From Callorhinus ursinus (lineage: Eukaryota > Chordata > Mammalia > Carnivora > Otariidae), in NCBI RefSeq assembly GCF_003265705.1, contig NW_020312904.1, forward strand, positions 1,316,844-1,380,843: a stretch of DNA of 64,000 bases, read 5' to 3'. The notes under the pieces are model-generated. The model had not been told where the DNA came from. It made no database searches and saw nothing but the letters and a program-made list of their open reading frames with translations. A program made the position numbers and the translations under genes. This document shows, in pieces, positions 11,661 to 22,130 of the stretch (its first letter is position 1; every line of letters starts with the position of its first letter).

Positions 11661-11930
11661 ACTGATATACTAAGAAAGGCAAGGAAGTTAAAGCGTATAA
11701 AATACTCAGTTAAAACCACGGAAGGCAGAAAAAGAGTGGAAGACAAAAATAGGAGCAGAGAACAAGGGCCACAAATCAGAAACAGTAATGAATGTGGTAG
11801 ACTTTAATTCAACTGTATCAATAATCATGTTAAACATCAATGATCGAAATATGCCAAGTACAAGACAGAGACTGCAGAGTGGATCAAAACAAGATTCAGC
11901 TATATGCTGTGTAAAAGAAACCCACTTTTT
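11661..11930 (+). mobile_element. Old host L1, left part (ORF2 endonuclease region)
   Basis: Phrases such as 'gtggatcaaaacaagattc' and 'tatatgctgtgtaaaagaaacccac' belong to the endonuclease domain of L1 ORF2. The element resumes colinearly at 19294 ('acatatagattaaaagtaaagagatgg'), so 11931-19278 is inserted DNA. This old plus-strand L1 is the target in which the later L1s landed. Confidence 0.8.
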
Positions 11931-12152
11931 AAATTAAGTTTTTATTTTAGTTCCTGTTAGCTAACATACGGTGTTATATTAATTTCAGCTGTACGATATA
12001 GTGATTCAACACGTCCATACATCACCCAGTGCTCACCATGGCACGTGCACTCCCTAACGCCCATCCTCTATTTCACCTATCCCCTACCACCTCCCCTCCA
12101 GGAACAATCAGTTTGCTTTCTATAGTTAAGATTCTCAAGAAACCCACTTTTT
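11915..12152 (-). mobile_element. Short truncated L1 with target-site duplication
   Basis: An insertion of about 206 bp (11931-12136), read on the plus strand as a T/A-rich start then an antisense L1 3' UTR ('tttttattttagttcctgttagctaac', 'gtgattcaacacgtccatac', 'caatcagtttgctttctatag'). It is flanked by AAGAAACCCACTTTTT at about 11915-11930 and 12137-12152. The 3' UTR type differs from that of the 12153-19278 element, so this is a separate event from a different, probably older L1 subfamily. The same 15-bp target is also duplicated around the full-length L1. Confidence 0.85.
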
Positions 12153-12255
12153 TTTAAATAATTTTTATTGTTATGTTAATCACCATACATTACATCATTA
12201 GTTTTTTTTTTAATTTTTTTATTGTTATGTTAATCCCCATATATTGCATCATTAG
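12153..12255 (-). repeat. Tandemly duplicated L1 3' terminus
   Basis: The last part of the L1 3' UTR occurs twice, each copy next to a T-run: 'ttattgttatgttaatcacc' at about 12166 and 'ttattgttatgttaatcccc' at about 12219, both continuing into a 'cat-cattag' end at about 12201 and 12255. The copies differ by a few substitutions, so the outer copy is not a simple recent slippage. The element therefore ends with its own tail followed by a second ~50-bp L1 3' end and a second tail. Confidence 0.8.
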
Positions 12256-12667
12256 TTTTTGATGCAGTGTTCCATGATTCATTGTTTGTTCATAACACCC
12301 AGGGCTCCACGCAGAACGTGCCCTCCTCAATACCCATCACCAGGCTAACCCATCCCCCCACCCCCCTACCCTCTAGAACCCTCAGTTTGTTTTTCAGAGT
12401 CCATCGTCTCTCATGGTTCGTCTCCCCCTCTGACATACTCCCCTTTTCTTCCTCTCCTGTTATCTTCTTCTTTTCCTTTTTTCTTAAAATATGTTGCGTT
12501 ATTTGTTTCAGAAGTACAGATCTGTGATTCGACAGTCTTGCACAATTCACCGCGCTCACTGTAGCACATACCCTCCCCAAAGTCTATCACCCAGCCACCC
12601 CATCCCTCCCACCCCCCACCACTCCAGCAACCCTCAGTTTGTTTCCTGAGATTAAGAATTCCTCATA

Positions 12668-15600
12668 TCAGTGAGGTCATATGATACATGTCTTTCTCTG
12701 ATTGACTTATTTCACTCAGCATAACACCCTCCAGTTCCATCCACGTCGTTGCAAATGGCAAGATCTCATTCCTTTGGATGGCTGCATAATATTCCAATGT
12801 ATATATACCACTTCTTCTTTATCCATTCATCTGTCCATGGACATCTTGGCTCTTTCCACAGTTTGGCTATTGTGGACATTGCTGCTATAAACATTGGGGT
12901 GCATGTACCCTTCGGATCCCTACATTTTTATCTTTGCGGTAAATACCCAGTAGTGCAATTGCTGGATCGAATGGTAGCTCTATTTTCAACTGTTTGAGGA
13001 ACCTCCATACTGTTTTCCAGAGTGGTTGCACCAGCTTGCATTCCCACCAACAGTGTAGGAGGGTTCCCCTTTCTCCACATCCCCGCCAACATCTGTCATT
13101 CCCTGACTTGTTAATTCTAGCCATTCTGACTGGTGTGAGGTGGTATCTCATTGAGGTTTTGATTTGGAGTTCCCTGATGCCAAGCGATGTTGAGCACTTT
13201 TTCATGTCTGTTGGCCATTTGGATGTCTTCTTTGGAGAAATGTCTGTTCATGTCTTCTGCCCATTTCTTGATTGGATTATTTGTTCTTTGGGTGTTGAGT
13301 TTGATAAGTTCTTTATAGATTTTGGATACTAGCCCTTTATCTGATATGTCGTTTGCAAATATTTTCTCCCATTCTGTCGGTTGTCCTTTGGTTTTGTGGA
13401 CTGTTTCTTTGGCTGTGCAAAAGCTTTTTATCTTGATGATATCCCAATAGTCCATTTTTGCCCTGGCTTCCCTTGCCTTTGGCAATGTTTCTAAGAAGAA
13501 GTTGCTGTGGCTGAGGTGGAGGAGGTTGCTGTCTGTGTTCTCCTTTAGGATTTTGATGGACTCCTGTCTCACGTTTAGGTCTTTCAACCATTTGGAGTCT
13601 ATTTTTGTGTGTGGTGTAAGGAAATGGTCCAGGTTCATTCTTCTGTATGTTGCTGTCCAATTTTCCCAACACCATTTGTAGAGGAGACTGTCTTTTTTCC
13701 ATTGGACATTCTTTCCTGCTTTGTCAAAGATGAGTTGACCATAGAGTTGAGGGTCCATTTCTGGGCTCTCTGTTCTGTTCCATTGATCTGTGTGTCTGTT
13801 TTTGTGCCAGTACCATACTGTCTTGGTGATGACAGCTTTGTAATAGAGCTGGAAGTCCAGAATTGTGATGCCATCAGCTTTGCTTTTCTTTTTCAAGATT
13901 CCTCTGGCTATTCGGGGTCTCTTCTGGTTCCATACAAATTTTAGGATTAGTTTCATTTCTTTGAAAAAGGTGGATGGTATTTTGATGGGGATTGCATTGA
14001 ATGTGTAGATTGCTCTAGGTAGCACTGATATCTTCACAATGTTTGTTCTTCTAATCCATGAGCATGGAAGGTTTTTCCATTTCTTCGTGTCTTCCTCCAT
14101 TTCTTTCATGAGTATTTTATAGTTTTCTGAGTACAGATCCTTTGCCTGTTTGGTTAAATTTATTCCTAGGTATCTTATGGTTTTGGGTGCCATTGGAAAT
14201 GCGATTGACTCCTTGATTTGTCTCTCTTCTGTCTTGTTGTTGGTGTATAGGAATGCCACTGATTTCTGTGCATTGATTTTATATCCTGCTACTTTACTGA
14301 ATTCTTGTATGAGTTCTAGCAGTTTTGGGGTGGAGTCTTTTGGATTTTCCACATACAGTATCATATCATCTGCAAAGAGTGAGAGTTTGACTTCCTCTTT
14401 GCCGATTTGGATGCCTTTGATTTTTTTTTGTTGTCTGATTGCTGTGGCTAGGACTTCTAATACTATGTTGAATAGCAGTGGTGAGAGTGGACATCCCTGC
14501 CGCGTTCCTGACCTTAGAGGGAAAGCTCTCAGCTCTTCCCCATTGAGAATGATATTCGCTGTAGGTTTTTCATAGATGGCTTTTATGATATTGAGGTATG
14601 TACCCTCTATCCCTATACTCTGTAGAGTTTTGATCAAGAAAGGATGCTCTACTTTGTCAAATGCTTTTTCTGCATCTATTGAGAGGATCATATGATTCTT
14701 GTTCTTTCTTTTGTTAATATATTGTATCACGTTGATTGATTTGCGGATGTTGAACCAGCCTTGCAGCCCAGGGATAAATCCCACTTGGTCGTGGTGAATA
14801 GTCCTTTTAATGTACTGTTGGATCCTATTGGCTAGTATTTTGGTGAGAATTTTTGCATCCATGTTCATCAAGGATATTGGTCTGTAATTCTCCTTTTTGA
14901 TGGGGTCTTTGTCTGGTTTTGGGATCAAGGTAATGGTGGCCTCATAAAATGAGTTTGGAAGTTTTCCTTCCATTTCTATTTTTGGAAGAGTTTCAGGAGA
15001 ATAGGTATTAATACTTCTTGAAATGTGTGATAGAATTCCCCTGGGAAGCCATCTGGCCCTGGGCTTTTGTTTGTTGGGAGATTTTTGATGACTGCTTCAA
15101 TTTCCTTAGTGGTTCTAGGTCTGTTCAGGTTTTCTATTTCTTCCTGGTTCAATTTTGGTAGTTGATACATCTATAGGAATGCACCCATTTCTTCCAGGTT
15201 ATGTAATTTGCTGGCATAGAGTTGCTCATAATATGTTCTTATAATTATTTGTATTTCTTTGGTGTTGGTTGTGATCTCTCCTCTTTCATTCATGATTTTG
15301 TTGATTTGGGTCGTTTCTCTTTTCTTTTGGATAATCTGGCCAGGGGTTTATCAATCTTGTTAATTCTTTCAAAGAACCAGCTCCTAGTTTCGTTGATCTG
15401 TTCTACTGTTCTTTTGGTTTCTAGTTCATTGATTTCTGCTCTGATCTTTATTATTTCTCTTCTCCTGCCGGGTTTAGGCTTTATTTGCTGTTATTTCTCC
15501 AGCTCCTTTAGGTGTAGGGTTAGGTTGTGTACTTGAGACCTTTCTTGTTTCTTGAGAAAGGCTTGTATTGCTATGTACTTTCCTCTCAGGACTACCTTTG

Positions 15601-16467
15601 CTGTATCCCAAAGATTTTGAACAGTTGTGTTTTCATTTGCATTGGTTTCCATGAATTTTTTAAATTCTTCTTTAATTTCCTGGTTGACCCATTCATTCTT
15701 TAGTAGGATGCTCTTTAGCCTCCATGTAGTTGAGTTCTTTCCGACTATCCTCTTGTGATTGAGTTCTAGTTTCAAAGCATTGTGGTCTGCAAATATGCAG
15801 GGAATAATCCCAATCTTTTGGTACCGGTTGAGACCTGATTTGTGACCTAGGACGTGATCAATTCTGGAGAATGTTCCATGGGCACTAGAGAAGAATGTGT
15901 ATTCTGTTGCTTTGGGATGGAATGTTCTGAATATGTCTGTAAAGTCCATTTGGTCCAGTGTTTCATTTAAAGTATTTATTTCCTTGTTGATCTTTTGCTT
16001 AGATGATCTGTCCATTTCAGTCAGGGGGTGTTAAAGTCCCCCACTATTATTGTATTGTTGTCAATGTGTTTCTTTGCTTTTGTTATTAATTGCCTTATAT
16101 AATTGGCTGCTCCCACGTTAGGGGCATAGATATTTACAATTGTTAGATCTTCTTGTTGGATAGACCCTTTAAGGAGGATATAGTGTCCTTCCTCATCTCT
16201 TATTACAGTCTTTGTTTTAAAATCTAATTTGTCTGATATAAGGATTGCCACCCCAGCTTTCTTTTGGTGTCCATTAGCATGGGAAATGGTTTTCCACCCC
16301 CTCACTTTCAATCTGGGGGTGTCTTTGGGTCTAAAATGAGTCTCTTGCAGACAGCATATTGATGGGTCTTGTTTTTTAATCCAATCTGAGAGCCTGTGTC
16401 TTTTGATTGGGGCATTGAGCCCATTTACATTCAGGGTAACTATTGAAAGGTATGAATTTAGTGCCAT
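12668..16467 (-). pseudogene. L1 ORF2 (endonuclease-reverse transcriptase), disrupted
   Basis: ORF2 encodes the protein that nicks the target and reverse-transcribes L1 RNA. The span corresponds to about 1266 residues, close to the usual ~1275. Endonuclease: starts at 16467 with MALNSYLSIVTLNVNGLNAP, then the QETH motif and GDFN. A 1-bp loss near 16024 then gives a stop (16021). Further open pieces run 16015-15491 and 15170-14976. A one-base loss in an A-run near 14985 closes the latter. The longest piece (14973-13117, 618 codons) spans reverse transcriptase with the [10 protein letters not shown] and FADD catalytic motifs (FADD at 14365-14376). A 2-bp loss near 13205 shifts into the C-terminal frame carrying the [18 protein letters not shown] zinc-knuckle-like motif. 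Stop at 12668 after the YHMTSLI end. Not translatable as one protein. Confidence 0.93.
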
Positions 16468-16548
16468 TGTATTGCCTGTAAGGTGACTGTTACTGTATAT
16501 TGTCTGTGCTCCTTTCTGGTCTATGATGCTTTTAGGCTCTCTCTTTGC

Positions 16549-17441
16549 TTAGAGGACCTCTTTCAATATTTCTTGTAGGGCTGGTTTTGTGTTTGCAGAT
16601 TCCTTTAGTTTTTGTTTGTCCTGGAAGCTTTTTATCTCTCCTTCTTTTTTCAATGACAGCCTAGCTGGATATAGTATTCTTGGCTGCATATTTTTCTTGT
16701 TTAGTGCTCTGGAGATATCATGCCAGTCCTTTCTGGCCTGCCAGGTCTCTGTGGATAGGTCTGTTGCCAATCTAATGTTTCTACCATTGTAGGTTACATA
16801 TCTCTTCTCCTGAGCTGCTTTCAGGATTTTGTGTTTGTCTCTGAGACTTGTAAGTTCTACTATTAGATGTCGGGGTGTTGACCTTTTTTTATTGATTTTG
16901 AGAGGGGTTCTCTGTGCCTCCTGGATTTTCATGCCTGTTTCCTTCCCCACATTAGGGAAGTTCTCTGCTATTATTTGCTCCAGTATACCTTCTGCCCCTC
17001 TCTCTCTTTCTTCTTCTGGGATCCCAATTATTCTAATGTTGTTTCGTCTTATCGTATCACTTATCTCTCGAATTCTGCCCTCGTGATCAGTAGTTGTTTA
17101 TCTCTCTTTTTCTCAGCCTCTTTATTTTCCATCATTTGGTCTTCTATATCACTGATCCTCTCTTCTGCCTCATTTATCCTAGCAGCTAGTGCCCCCATTT
17201 TTGATTGCACCTCATTAATAGCCTTTTTGATTTCGACTTGTTTAGATTTTAGTTCTTTTATTTCTCCAGAAAGCATTTCTCTAATAACTTCCACACTTTT
17301 TTCAAGCCCAGCTAGTATCTTTAAAGTCATGATTCTGAACTCCAGGTCTGACATCGTACTAATGTCCGTATTGAGTGGGTCCCTGGCTGACGGTACTACC
17401 TCTTGTTCTTTTTGCTCAGGTGATTTTTTTTGTCTTGTCAT
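16549..17441 (-). pseudogene. L1 ORF1 (RNA-binding chaperone), single frameshift
   Basis: ORF1p is the trimeric RNA-binding partner of ORF2p in the L1 particle. Start at 17441 (MTRQKKSPEQKEQEVV). The N-terminal frame (126 residues) includes a heptad-rich coiled coil from about residue 45 to 110 (EVIREMLSGEIKELKSKQV). It is cut by a one-base deletion near 17093: the related copy at 59393 reads through as KQLQDHEGRI, this one as KQLLITRAEF then stop. The C-terminal half resumes in another frame to the stop at 16549 (133 residues from an internal Met, ending ALQEILKEVL). It contains the RNA-binding C-terminal region with YNGRNIRLAT and TETWQARKDW. Total about 298 codons, normal family size, so one lesion is all that breaks it. 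Confidence 0.92.
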
Positions 17442-19278
17442 TTTGTCCAGAGGAGAACTGATGAATGAGAGAACAAAATGCTAACAGGGTAACAATGTCT
17501 CCACCAAATACACTCTATACAAATCAGAAAAGACCTGAAACCAGGGGACAAGAAAGGGAAAGAAAGAAGAGAAAAAAAAAAAGGAAAAAGAAAAAGGTAA
17601 AAACAAACAAAAACAGAAGAAAACAAAAAAAAACAGAATATGATCAAATATGATCAGGCTACTGCATAGATCAGTGCCACACACTAGATTTTGGGCGTAT
17701 TTTAGTCTGTTAGAAGAAAGTGACTGCTAAAATTTTAAAGGTAGAAAGACTTATATATGTACAAAATAAGGGTTGATACAATGAAGGGATCTCAGATGAC
17801 TGTAAAGATGAAAATTATAAAAGATTTTATAGAAGGAACTGATAAGATAAGAAGTTGTTTTTAAAAAGAAAGAAAAATATTTAAAATAAAAAGAAAAAAG
17901 AAAAGAAAAGGGAGAGAATGTGATCAGGCCTGAGACTAGAACAAAGCCATACACTAGTGATTTAGGGTATATTTTGATCTTTTAGAAGAAATTGTATCTC
18001 AAAATTTTAAAGAGAGAACTACTTATATATATATGCCAAAAATAAGGGTAAGTACTATGAAGGGATAAAAATATGACTCTAAAAATGAAAAATAAAAAAT
18101 GTTTTTTTTGAAAAGGGGATTGATAAGATGTTGTTTGAAAAAGTGAAAAAGAAAAATTCAAAAAAAAAAACAGTTAAAAAAATTAACTTTGAAAACCTAA
18201 TGAATCATGGTAAAAAAAAAGCCATGAATTCTATGTGCAATATTCCCCTAGCGCTGGAGTTCTCCCGTTCTCCTTGATCGGTAAACTTGGTCTTGGCTTG
18301 CTGGCTGTTCCTGCTGAGCTTCTGGGGGAGGGGCCTGTTGCCGTGGTTCCCAAATGTCTTTGCCGGAGGCGGAATTGCCCCGCCCTTGTAGGTCTGTGCT
18401 AAGCAAGCTGCTCTGGTTTGCTCTCAGGAGCTTTTGTTCCCTGCAAGCTCTGGTACAGCTTTGGAGGATGAGAGTGAAAATGGTGGCCTCCCAATCTCCG
18501 CCCGGAGGAGCCGAGAACTCGGGGCCCCGCTCCTCAGTGCGCCCCCAGAGAAAAGCAGTCACTCCCGTCTCACCAGTCTCCGGCTGCACTCCGTGCTCAC
18601 CCGGCCTGTGACCGAGCATTTCTATCTCTGGCACCCGACCCCGTGTGGAGTCTCTAAACCCAGCCGATCCCTGTGTTGTGGTTCCGCGCAGCTCCTCCCT
18701 GGGGAGGAAGGGGAGTCTCCTCGGATCTGCCGCTTGTTGGGTCCCTGCAGGAGGAGTAGTGGCCCGACTGGCCTGCGGATCACAGTTTATGGCAACCCCG
18801 AGCTGAGAGCCCGCACCTCGGCTCCGTCTCTGCAGCCGGCTTCCCCGCTCCAATCCCTGGGAGCTCTGCCGCACTCAGGCACCCCCAGTCTTTCTGTGAC
18901 CCCGAGGGTCCTGAGACCACACTGTCCCGCGAGGTTTCCACCCCCCGCTTAGCCACTGGAGCGACGTCCCTCAGCGGAGCCGACTTCTAAAAGGTCCGAT
19001 TTTGTGCTCCGCGGCTCTAGCACTTGCCAGAAGCGGCCGACGGAGGCCCCCTCCCCCGCCGTCTATCCTCCCGAATATCGCCTCGGATTCACTTCTCCGC
19101 ACGTCCTACCTTCCAGAAAGTGGTCGCTTTTCTGTTCAGGGTGTTGTTACTCTTCTTATCTTCGATCTCCTGTTGAGTTCGTAGGTGTTCAGAGTGGTTT
19201 GATTCCTATCCAGCTGAATTCCTGAGAGCAGACGAAATCCAGGTCTCCTACTCCTCCGCCATCTTGCTCCGCCCCCCC
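17442..19278 (-). promoter_or_regulatory. L1 5' UTR / internal promoter region
   Basis: The outer 1 kb (about 18240-19278) is GC- and CpG-rich, as expected of the L1 internal RNA polymerase II promoter. The inner part (17450-18235) is AT-rich, with long A-runs in the plus-strand reading. A YY1-type site (GATGGCGG core, plus strand CCGCCATCTTG at 19256-19266) sits at the very 5' end; in L1s this position directs accurate start-site choice. The outer end also forms CpG-rich DNA that the host would be expected to methylate (inference). Confidence 0.8.
17640..18170 (-). repeat. Two diverged tandem units inside the L1 5' UTR
   Basis: Unit A (about 17640-17925) and unit B (about 17926-18170) share an ordered set of landmarks: 'gatcaggc', 'cacactag', 'tttta(g)-(t)gttagaagaa' or 'ttttagaagaa', 'aaaattttaaag', 'acttatata', 'aataagggt', 'atgaaggga' and 'gataaga'. 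The same pair appears in the plus-strand L1 at about 58680-59200, so the duplication was present in the source family. Confidence 0.75.
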
Positions 19279-19295
19279 AAGAAACCCACTTTTAA

Positions 19296-19500
19296 TAAAA
19301 AGATGCATATAAGGGCACCTGTGTGTCTCAGTCAGTTAAGTGTCTGATTCTTGATTTTTAGCTCAGGTCTTGATCTCAGGGTTGTGAGTTCAAGCCCCAC
19401 GTTGGGCTCCACACTGGGCATGGGGCTTACTAAAATAAAATAAAATAAAATAAAATAAAATAAAATAAAATAAAATAAAATAAAATAATAAAAAGACATA
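19296..19500 (+). mobile_element. Can-SINE (SINEC) with (AAAAT)n tail
   Basis: The body starts at 19313 with 'gggcacctgtgtgtctcag', followed by the tRNA-Lys-like head, 'gtgagttcaagccccac', and a long (AAAAT)n tail (about 19434-19487). The flanks repeat 'aataaaaaga(tg)catata' (19296 and about 19484), a slightly decayed target-site duplication. The carnivore-specific family is mobilised in trans by L1. Moderately diverged compared with the copy at 53351, so an older insertion. Confidence 0.9.
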
Positions 19501-20056
19501 TAGATTAAAAGTAAAGAGATGGAGAAAGAAATGCCATGTTAACAGCAAAGAAAAGAAAGCAGAAGTGGCCGGATTAATTCAGACAGAGTGAACTTTACAG
19601 CAAGGACACTATCAAGAATAAAAAGAACATTACATAGTGATAAAGAGGTTAATATTCCAATAAGACATAAGAATCCTTACTGTGTATGTGCCTAACAACA
19701 GGGCAGCAAAATATATGAGGCAAAAACTGATAGAACTGCACAGACAAATTTACTATCACAGCTGGAGGCTTTAACACCCTCTACCAGTAATGGATGGATC
19801 CAGCAGGCAGAAAATCAGGACACAGTAGAACTCAACAACACCATCAATCAACTGGGTATAATTGACATCTGCAGGCTACTTCATCCAACAACTGCAAAAT
19901 ACATATTCTTCTCAAGTACACATGGAATATTCACCAAGATAGACCATAAAACACAGCTTAGCAAATTTAAAAGAATAAGAATCATAAAATATTTGTTCTT
20001 AGACCAAAACGAAATAAATCTAGAAATTAATAACAGAAGGATAACTGGAAAGTCTC

Positions 20057-20270
20057 AAAACACTTGGAGATTAGGGCGCCTGGGTGGCTCAGATGGTTAA
20101 GTGTCTGCCTTCGGCTCAGGTCATGATCCCAGGGTCCTGGGATCAAGTCCCGCATCGGGCTCCCTGCTCCTTGGGAGCCTGCTTCTCCCTCTGCCTCTCT
20201 CTCTCTCTCTGTGTCTCATGAATAAATAAATAAAAAGTTTAAAAAAAATAAAAAAAACACTTGGAGATTA
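20057..20270 (+). mobile_element. Can-SINE (SINEC), plus strand
   Basis: The body runs about 20074-20252, beginning 'gggcgcctgggtggctcag', with the standard 'aggtcatgatcccagggtcctggg' core, a CT-rich segment and an A-rich tail. The target-site duplication AAACACTTGGAGATTA is seen at about 20058-20073 and 20255-20270. It sits inside the old host L1 and so postdates it. Close to consensus by eye. Confidence 0.95.
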
Positions 20271-21469
20271 AACAATATACTTCTAACAACACATGGTTTA
20301 AAGAAGAAATCTAAAAAAAAAAAAAAGAAGAAATCTCATGAGAAATTTTAAATTATTTTTAATTAAATGAAATAAAAACACAGCTTTTTAAAATTTGGGG
20401 GTGTAGTGAAAGCTGTGCTTAGAGGGAAATTTGTAGCATTGAATGAATATATTAGAAAAGAAGAAAGATCTAAGATCAATAATCTAAGTTTCCACCTTAG
20501 GAATATAGAAAAAAAATGAGAAAATTAAATTCAAAGTAAGCAGAAGAAAAGAAATAATAAATACTGGAGTAGAAATTAATAAGATTGAAAACAGGAAATC
20601 AAAAGAGAAAACCAACAAAAACCAAATAGGGCTCTTTGAAAAGATCAATAAATTTGATAAGCCTTTAGCCAGGCTAACTAAGAAGAAAAGAGAAAGGACA
20701 CTAATTTGAATAACAGAAATGAAAGAGGAGACATCACTACAGATCCATGGACATTAAAAGAATATCAAAGGAATACTATGAACAACTTTATGCCCACAAA
20801 TTTGATAAACAATCTGAACAAGCCTGTATCTATTAATGCAATTGAATCAACAATTAATAACCTTCCAAAACAGAAAGCATCATGTCCAGATGAATTCCAC
20901 CAAACGTTTAAGTAAGATATTATACTAATTCTCTAATCTCTTTCAGAAGGTAGAAGCAGAAGGAGATACTTCCTAACTCATTCTGTAAAACCAGAATTAC
21001 TCTAATACCCAAACCAGACTAACACAGTAAAAGGAAAGAAAACTACAGACCAATATCTCTTAGGAACACAAAGGCAAAAATCCTCAATGAAATAATAAAA
21101 AATCAAATCTGTCATTATATGAAAAAAATTTATACATCATAACCAAGTAGGATTTATCCCAGGTATGAAAGGCTGAGAATCACTTAATGTAATCCATCAC
21201 ATCAAGAGGCTAAATAATAAAGATCACACGATCATATCAAGATAGTGAAAAATACCTTTGACAAAATCCAACACTCACTCATGACAAAAACTCAGCAAAC
21301 TAGGAGTAGAGAACTTTCTGAACTTGATAAAGAACATCTATAAAAACCATAGAGCTAACATTAGACTTAACAGTGAGAAACTCAAAGCTTTCCACTAAGA
21401 TCAGGAACAAAGCAAGGATGTCCCCTCCCGTCACTGTTTTTCTACATCATACTGGGTGTCCTAGCTAGT

Positions 21470-21774
21470 ACTGTACTTCAACTAACATTCTCCAGGGTAT
21501 TCATTCATTGCTAGCCGTACAGGGGACGAGAAAAGAGCTAGTGCATGGACATGTCTGAAATCGGCTGCCATTTTTTAGAATTGTCAACATTCTCATTATT
21601 GAAGAGTGTGATGGGGACATTAGGCCTAGCTGTTTAGAACCAAAACCACCATAACACAGGTTTTATATTGTCTGTATCTTTGTGGTACAATGGTCTTATT
21701 AAGGCATTTACTGAAAATTGCCATTAGCTAGTCTTTCTTTCTTATAATAAATATTTAATAAACTATAAAACTAT
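21470..21774. mobile_element. Unexplained ~300 bp insert inside the host L1
   Basis: L1 RT sequence is continuous up to 'gtcctagctag' (21459-21468) and resumes at 'aagaaaaggaaagg' (about 21775). The ~300 bp between is not L1. It contains no SINE core; near its right end it has AATAAATATTTAATAAA then an A-rich stretch. That would fit a short retroposed mRNA 3' end. Alternatively, the octamer TAGCTAGT at 21462 and again at 21725 could be an 8-bp duplication of a hAT-type DNA element. I cannot decide between these. Confidence 0.5.
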
Positions 21775-22130
21775 AAGAAAAGGAAAGGAAATAAATGGCA
21801 TACACACTGAGAAAGAAGAAATTAAAGTGCCTTTGTTCACAAATAACATGATAATCTAGGTGGAAAATTTAAAGGAATAACAGCAAAACTCCTAGAACTC
21901 ATAAGTGACTACATAAGTTTGCAGATACAAAGTTAATATGCAAAAGTCAATCAGTTTCCTATATACAAGCAATGAACAGGGGAATTTGACATTTAAAACC
22001 GCACCATTTACATTAACACCCACACAATTGACATGCACAAGTATAGACCTGAAAACATGTGCACAAAACTCTGTATGAGGAAAACTACAGCACTCTGTTG
22101 GAAGATAGTTAAGAACTAAAGAATATGATA

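Larger units (their letters stand above)
12153..19278 (-). mobile_element. Full-length LINE-1, minus strand
   Basis: A complete-length element of about 7.1 kb: 5' UTR/promoter (17442-19278), ORF1 (16549-17441), inter-ORF spacer, ORF2 (12668-16467) and 3' UTR with A-rich tail (12153-12667). It is flanked by AAGAAACCCACTTTT at 12137 and at 19279-19293, which marks a single target-primed insertion at a TTTT/AA site, the usual L1 endonuclease preference. Lesions in both ORFs (a frameshift in ORF1; several frameshifts and stops in ORF2) make it inactive, but the density of lesions is low, so it is fairly young. The copy at 57573-64000 is of the same family in opposite orientation, and the 6.1-6.7 kb copy is of the same family in the same orientation. 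Confidence 0.95.
19279..22130 (+). mobile_element. Old host L1, right part (ORF2 endonuclease to RT)
   Basis: Colinear continuation of the L1 seen at 11661-11930: endonuclease region ('catggaatattcaccaagatagacc' near 19922), spacer ('aagatcaataaatttgataagcc' near 20641), then RT ('aaccaagtaggatttatccc' near 21140, 'aaagcaaggatgtcccctcc' near 21411, 'aacatgataatctaggtgg' near 21845) up to 'tgaggaaaactacag' near 22075. It is heavily mutated, interrupted by two SINEs and by an unexplained insert at about 21470-21774, and fades out near 22130. No coding capacity. Confidence 0.85.

Noticed and set aside
14150..17653. Plus-strand frames rich in leucine, serine and phenylalanine inside the L1
   Set aside because: Antisense shadows of L1 ORF1/ORF2 and of the poly-purine 5' UTR.
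19313..19433. tRNA-like head of the SINEs as a possible tRNA gene
   Set aside because: Diverged SINE heads with A- and B-box remnants; no intact cloverleaf and followed by a SINE body and tail.
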